39,943 bases of DNA, taken from positions 2,475-42,417 of the forward strand of contig JAQVEM010000001.1 of NCBI GenBank assembly GCA_028697935.1. Reading direction: 5' to 3'. Position numbers and translations under genes: made by a program. The notes below the pieces were generated by a model. It was given only the letters and a program-made list of their open reading frames with translations. It did not search any database and had not been told where the DNA came from. This document shows, in pieces, positions 35,685 to 39,943 of the stretch. Positions within the stretch are counted from its first letter, which is position 1, and each line of letters starts with the position of its first letter. This DNA comes from Actinomycetota bacterium (GTDB taxonomy: Bacteria > Actinomycetota > Humimicrobiia > Humimicrobiales > Humimicrobiaceae).

Positions 35685-35826
35685 TAAAATAAAATATTAC
35701 TGGTTTTACAAAAATAGATATCAGACATATTAAGTAACCGATTATGCCATCATAATCACAAGAACGCTAAAAGAAAATATAGCAAGATAATAGGTAAATA
35801 GAATCTCCTCTTATAATATTTTCCCG

Positions 35827-37326
35827 TCATTGTATTCCCGCTTCTCTAACCTGATTTTCATGTTTTGGTAAATATAAGATATGATAGGGACATCTTGGAT
35901 CATCTTCTGCATCAGCAAGATATTGATCAACTTCCGCGACTGCCCAGTAATTATTGGTTGCATTAACATCGGCATAAACCATAGAAAAAGGATTTACAGA
36001 TCGCAAAATATAAATAAAGTAGTCGGTTGGTCCATAAAAATTATTATTAGTAATATTGTTTATTTCACCCGTTAAAAAAATACTCTTATTATAAGATTTA
36101 TAAAAATTGTTATAATGGATTTCATTATGTAAACTGGTATGAATTTTTGAATAATATAGATCATAATAATTATTACTAAATTCATTATATTCAATAATTC
36201 CACTACAATATTTATTGCTTATAGCAAAATAATTATCTTGGAAATAACAATTATTTATATAAAGGTTTTTAGCTTTTTCTGCCGAGACTGCTCTTTGAAT
36301 AATATCAATAGCTATACTCTTTGTAATATAAACACTTGTATCACTTCCATCTATATTGGAAATATAGACAATACCAGAGTTATTACAATTGTAAATAACT
36401 AAATATCTAACATCAACATTTCCTTGATTTATAGTAAAAGCTGTTCCACAATCTCTAAAGACCATATAATTCATCTCGCTTGAACTTACATTTATAGAAT
36501 TCAACGCATTATCTCCATAGCTTACAAACCCTGATTTTATGTTCACTTGTTCTCCATAGAAATTCACGGTAGAATAATAGTTATCAAAATCCATTGTAAT
36601 TTGAGCAGTGGAGTATATATCTTTACCTGAAGTTATCTTCCACATATCTTGGGAAGAGGTAAATTCTGGAGTAATAACAGCTCCAAAGAATTTTAGCATA
36701 CAGGCAGGATTGATAAAAATTTGAGTTCTGGGTTGGAATTCTACCGAAGACATAAAATTGACATCGGTAAGGACAAAATAGGAATGGTCGGATTTGAAGA
36801 TAGTGGGTTCACTTACAATGGTAGAGTTATAAGAAGTGGCAGGATAAAGCTCTATAGTGCCAAGATTATTATTTTCTTTTTCTTCTGCTCTAACGGAACA
36901 CAGGTATCTTATTCCCCAATCAGTTTTCCAGAGAACTAGATTATAGTTACCAGCTGTTAATGAGGGAAAGCTAAATTTTCCTTCTGCATCGGTGCTTACA
37001 ACTTTTAAGGGGTTAAAGTTACGATGGTCAAATTCAGTTTCTTGTGTTATCTGCACTCCAATTTGAGGATATTGTTGATTGATTCTCACCAGAGTAGTAT
37101 CTAAAACTGCAGTTTTATATAATGCTACAGTAACTCCAGCATAGTCAACTGGATTTAAGGAAGGATTATCGCTATCATTAACCAGCATCACGGTTCCAGA
37201 AATAGTTCCTTTATCTGCGTTTGTAGAGCAGGAATTACAAAGGAAGGCAAAAATGAGAACAATAAGGCTTATTAAAATGTAGGAATGAGGTTTTAAAATC
37301 GCCCTTGAGAAGTTTTTAATTTTCAT
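35827..37326 (-). CDS. Putative lipoprotein with CarboxypepD-like and beta-helix domains
   Basis: About 499 aa from ATG 37326, chosen because GGAGGAAGG lies 3-11 nt before it; a longer frame to 37356 begins in the leader. An N-terminal hydrophobic segment ends in FLCNSCSTN, a plausible but non-ideal lipobox. Residues about 40-150 resemble a carboxypeptidase regulatory-like beta-sandwich (SGTVMLV, YAGVTVALYK, STDAEGKFSFPSLTAGNYNL). The remainder has the N- and Y-rich periodicity of a right-handed parallel beta-helix, ending with NATNNYW. It is probably surface- or periplasm-facing. No direct tie to the polysaccharide pathway is visible. Confidence 0.75.
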   Translation of the reverse strand: MKIKNFSRAILKPHSYILISLIVLIFAFLCNSCSTNADKGTISGTVMLVNDSDNPSLNPVDYAGVTVALYKTAVLDTTLVRINQQYPQIGVQITQETEFDHRNFNPLKVVSTDAEGKFSFPSLTAGNYNLVLWKTDWGIRYLCSVRAEEKENNNLGTIELYPATSYNSTIVSEPTIFKSDHSYFVLTDVNFMSSVEFQPRTQIFINPACMLKFFGAVITPEFTSSQDMWKITSGKDIYSTAQITMDFDNYYSTVNFYGEQVNIKSGFVSYGDNALNSINVSSSEMNYMVFRDCGTAFTINQGNVDVRYLVIYNCNNSGIVYISNIDGSDTSVYITKSIAIDIIQRAVSAEKAKNLYINNCYFQDNYFAISNKYCSGIIEYNEFSNNYYDLYYSKIHTSLHNEIHYNNFYKSYNKSIFLTGEINNITNNNFYGPTDYFIYILRSVNPFSMVYADVNATNNYWAVAEVDQYLADAEDDPRCPYHILYLPKHENQVREAGIQ

Positions 37327-37859
37327 TATTCCTTCCTCCTTTTCCTTTTTTAGCATTATATCGTCAACCTACAGCTTCGCCTCCTCACTTATGCATTTCA
37401 TAGTGAGAAGTATATCTTATATATAGTTTTAGCTAATAATTCAACTCAAAATTAAATAAAAAAAGAGGATAAAGGAGGTAGATACAGGGAAAAATAGTTC
37501 GCAAGCAACTCAGATGGTAAGTTTGAGGATGGTAAATACAAAAAATAAACGGATACAAAATTCCGCTCGTGGTATTGCTGATAAGAAGTTCGTTCCTCCA
37601 TTAGCCTTGCATTCCTTTATTTAATTTTATTGTTGAGCATAATATAAACCTCTACTTTATCTGTCAATAATTTTTTAGCCTTTCTCCTGCCTTAAGAAGC
37701 AAACATATTGACAATAAGAGAGATATATTTATTAAATTAGTTCTCATTTATAATTTTTTATCATTTAATGGAGACACGAAAAACTTATCCAGAGCAACTA
37801 ATATCAAGTTCTGAAAATAACAAAAGGTCATAAGGAATCTTTCCTTTTTCAATTTAGGC
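37327..37859. other. 533-nt intergenic region upstream of the lipoprotein gene
   Basis: No gene was seen. It holds a good minus-strand promoter at 37639-37667. A short imperfect hairpin (CTCAC...GTGAG around 37382-37406) lies in the resulting leader of about 300 nt. No known riboswitch pattern was recognised. A 6-bp hairpin at 37832-37846 just after the exoribonuclease stop is too weak to call a terminator. Confidence 0.5.
37639..37667 (-). promoter_or_regulatory. Sigma-70-type promoter for the lipoprotein gene
   Basis: The minus strand has a perfect TTGACA (37662-37667), a 17-nt spacer and TATTAT (37639-37644). Transcription would begin near 37632, leaving a leader of about 305 nt before the ATG at 37326. 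Confidence 0.6.
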
Positions 37860-39821
37860 TCAAACAATTACCTCTCCTTTCACCCAGCCCTCTTCTGGAT
37901 TAACTTCGGATATGATTAATTTAACTGAGTTATGCAGTGGTAAAATCTCCTCTGATTGGAGGAAGATATGTTTATCCCAATTAGTTATTTCAACTAGATA
38001 GCCATCTGTCATAGAACGGATAAGGATGGCATTAAGGGGTTGCTGAAGATATTTTCTCTGAAGAAAGCAAAGAAACCAATATTGTTCACTACGAGCAGCT
38101 ACAGTATGCAAATATAAAACTCGTTCTTCTATTACAGGTATTATAGTTCTCAATTCATCAGCAGAAAAAGGCGGTTTTCCCTTTTTTAGCAAAGCTTCAA
38201 ACTGAACTTGATTGATGATATCAGTAACCCTTCGGATCGGAGAAGTACTATGCAGATAGGCTTTTGAGCCAATTCCAGGGTGAAATCCTGCCTCAGTAGA
38301 AAGAAAAACCTGGTAATAATTATTAGAATCCTCATTCCAACCTTCTTCGTATTGAGCAATATTCCGGTAAATGCAGGGAAGTCCACTCGCAGAAGCGTAT
38401 TCAGCCAGAAAGCGATTATAAAGCACCATCAGTTCTTCAATCAATAAGCGGGAAGGACTATAAAAATCAATACATTCCATCATCAGTTCGCCATTTTTAC
38501 AGACCACATTCCATTCATATCTATTTTTCCCATTACTCTCAAATATCTTATGTCCTTGATTAATATTCCGCACTAACTGAAATAAAGATGAATGCTGGTT
38601 GTTACTTAAATAGCTATCCATATCTTTATAACTGAGGTTTTGTTTCACGCAGATATATTCTGATTTAAATTCCTCTTTTTGAATTTTGAATTGGTTATCC
38701 AAAAACAGATATAAAGACAGCACCTTTCTATTTTCTCCTGCTTTTAGACTGAAAACATCACTGGAAAAGGATGGCGGAAGCAAAGGAATAGTTTCGCAAG
38801 GAAGATATAAAGAGCTAACTCTTTCGCAAGCTTCGTTAAATACAGGAGAATTTAGAGGAAGTTGACCTCCTACATCACTGATATGAATACCCAAAATCCA
38901 TCCCTGCTTAAACTCTTGAAGTGAAATGGCATCATCATAATCGGGAGAATCTGCTGCATCTATAGTAAAGGCATCCAGATTTGCTATATTTTGTCTGCTG
39001 GATTTCTGCTTCAATTCAGCTTGCAATTTCCTCGCTTCTTCCAGCACTTCAGCACTGAAATTTATCGGAATGCCACTATCAGCAGCTATCTTGTCCGTAT
39101 TAGGAGATATATCACCCAGAAGCAAACGAATATTTCTGATTAATGTTCTCAATTTCTGATCGTTACTAAATTTACGGAGAATTTTTGCCAGGTCTTTAGG
39201 TGTGTTCCAACGAAGTAATTCTCTTAGTTCAGCAAGGAATCTTGTTCTGGATTCAGGTGCAAGTGAGGGAGAAATTTGATATTTTATGGTTGAAAAAGAA
39301 TACAGAGAAAGCAAAATATCCAGGTTAGCTTGCAGAAACCTTTCCACTTCTTGTAGAAAAATAGCTCTTTCTTTTGTTTCTGCTTCTTTTTTAAGGTATT
39401 TTAGGCGTTCTTCTTCATTGCGAAAAGAAAAGACCCCCTTTTTGTATTTAAGAAGGTCTTTTCTTTGCAAAATAAGCAAATAAAGGGCAAATCGTTCTAA
39501 ATCATCCTTATCTCCAAGATAGGAGTTTGCCTCATCAAAAGTGAAAGATTCCTTTCTTTCTTGCAATTGCTGAAGCCAAATTTCGCCTTGTTCTTCCATT
39601 TTAAATCTTATTTTATCCTTCAAATCCTTCAAAGTGTTAGAGGATAAAGGTTCATAGCATTTATCCGAAACAAGGATAAATCGTGCAGAAGGTAAAATAT
39701 AGCTTTCGCCCTCTTCACTTAGCACCTTCCAGTGTTTATTCTCTATCCCAGTTATTATGCCAAAATGGAGGTTCCCGTCCTGATAGAAGAGAACTATTTT
39801 CCCTATTTTAAGATTGACCAT
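37860..39821 (-). CDS. RNase II/R-family 3'-5' exoribonuclease
   Basis: 653 aa from ATG 39821, selected because AAGGA lies 6 nt before it; the longer frame would begin inside the tRNA gene. The N-terminal VNLKIGKIVLFYQDG... SH3-like domain resembles the cyanobacterial/plastid RNase II branch. The RNB domain shows FTIDAADSPDYDDAISL near residue 290 with the four Asp that bind magnesium, and YLHSTSPIRRVTD near residue 525 with the catalytic Arg. A short S1-like end follows. It degrades single-stranded RNA from the 3' end. The gene begins 17 nt after the tRNA-Arg CCA, so the two are probably co-transcribed. Confidence 0.9.
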   Translation of the reverse strand: MVNLKIGKIVLFYQDGNLHFGIITGIENKHWKVLSEEGESYILPSARFILVSDKCYEPLSSNTLKDLKDKIRFKMEEQGEIWLQQLQERKESFTFDEANSYLGDKDDLERFALYLLILQRKDLLKYKKGVFSFRNEEERLKYLKKEAETKERAIFLQEVERFLQANLDILLSLYSFSTIKYQISPSLAPESRTRFLAELRELLRWNTPKDLAKILRKFSNDQKLRTLIRNIRLLLGDISPNTDKIAADSGIPINFSAEVLEEARKLQAELKQKSSRQNIANLDAFTIDAADSPDYDDAISLQEFKQGWILGIHISDVGGQLPLNSPVFNEACERVSSLYLPCETIPLLPPSFSSDVFSLKAGENRKVLSLYLFLDNQFKIQKEEFKSEYICVKQNLSYKDMDSYLSNNQHSSLFQLVRNINQGHKIFESNGKNRYEWNVVCKNGELMMECIDFYSPSRLLIEELMVLYNRFLAEYASASGLPCIYRNIAQYEEGWNEDSNNYYQVFLSTEAGFHPGIGSKAYLHSTSPIRRVTDIINQVQFEALLKKGKPPFSADELRTIIPVIEERVLYLHTVAARSEQYWFLCFLQRKYLQQPLNAILIRSMTDGYLVEITNWDKHIFLQSEEILPLHNSVKLIISEVNPEEGWVKGEVIV

Positions 39822-39838
39822 ATAATCCTTTATATCTA

Positions 39839-39914
39839 TGGCGCCCCAGAGATGATTTGAACATCCGACCAACGGTTTAGGAAACCGCTGCTCTATCCTC
39901 TGAGCTACTGGGGC
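39839..39914 (-). tRNA. tRNA-Arg (anticodon CCT)
   Basis: A full cloverleaf folds on the minus strand. The acceptor GCCCCAG pairs with CTGGGGC. The D arm is GCTC...GAGC, the anticodon stem GCGGT/ACCGT with loop TTCCTAA (anticodon CCT), and the T arm GGATG/CATCT with loop TTCAAAT. The discriminator base is G and the CCA end is encoded (39839-39841). Confidence 0.95.
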
Positions 39915-39943
39915 GTCTTTTCTTCTCCTATCCTTTGAAAATC

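Noticed and set aside
37706..37734. Plus-strand TTGACA with a possible -10
   Set aside because: There is no plus-strand gene downstream and the -10 candidates are at the wrong spacing.
37832..37846. Hairpin AAGGAA/TTCCTT after the exoribonuclease as a terminator
   Set aside because: The 6-bp, AT-rich stem has a 3-nt loop and lacks a U-tract on the minus strand, so it is too weak to call.

Overview
The window is a single 40-kb surface-polysaccharide locus in an AT-rich genome, with every recognisable gene on the minus strand. It looks like a Gram-negative bacterium of the Cloacimonadota/FCB type. That assignment is an inference, resting on the mix of capsule/O-antigen genes, GxxExxY nuclease-like proteins and short nonamer repeats; no marker gene settles it. 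The right edge is housekeeping: tRNA-Arg(CCT) at 39839-39914, then an RNase II/R-type exoribonuclease starting 17 nt after the tRNA CCA end, then a beta-helix lipoprotein.

Minus-strand order, right to left: (1) 39.9-35.8 kb, tRNA, exoribonuclease, lipoprotein. (2) 35.6-28.2 kb, glycosyltransferase, two decayed genes (GT4 and FemAB-like), DUF354 protein, UDP-GlcNAc 2-epimerase, VanZ-like protein, GxxExxY protein 3, NodB-like protein, an orphan 148-aa gene. (3) 28.2-25.1 kb, three repeat islands around GxxExxY protein 2 and a WbpP/GalE-type epimerase. (4) 25.1-18.3 kb, Wzx-type flippase, a tight three-gene operon (PLP decarboxylase, class IV aminotransferase, HpcH/HpaI aldolase), legB with two 5' fragments, GxxExxY protein 1. 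(5) 18.1-10.6 kb, a compact seven-gene operon: PIG-L deacetylase, GT4, LpxD-like acyltransferase, CBS-nucleotidyltransferase, Wzy-type polymerase, capE, capF. (6) 10.5-0 kb, repeat island, a broken sugar transferase, two CapA proteins, two intact and one broken CapK-type adenylate-forming proteins, GT4 genes, an IS3 OrfA remnant and a NodB deacetylase.

Together the genes build nucleotide sugars (CapE, CapF and a WecB/CapG-type epimerase for an L-FucNAc-type sugar; LegB; WbpP-type epimerase; CBS-nucleotidyltransferase), assemble repeat units (several GT4 enzymes), flip and polymerise them (Wzx, Wzy) and decorate them (PIG-L and NodB deacetylases, LpxD-like acyltransferase, CapK-type ligases, and possibly a product of the decarboxylase/aminotransferase/aldolase trio). 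The only candidate initiating polyprenyl-phosphate sugar transferase is a pseudogene, so that step must be encoded elsewhere.

The most unusual content is a superfamily of directional arrays of about 28 nt, each made of three 9-10-nt units. Four sequence classes share the pattern CAC-x-GA-W: class 1 CACAGAT, class 2 CGCAGAT/CGCTGAT, class 3 CACGAATT/CACAAATT, class 4 CACCGA. Arrays form inverted, head-out boundaries of intergenic islands, flank shuffled spacer blocks that recur across the window, abut stop codons with consistent polarity, and are translated as C-terminal tails of two genes. Three GxxExxY (PD-(D/E)XK-like) proteins each sit beside a different class (3, 2 and 4). One is enclosed by 20-nt inverted repeats differing at one base. 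This suggests a repeat/GxxExxY mobile or maintenance system, comparable in logic to REP/RAYT systems but with an unrelated enzyme fold.
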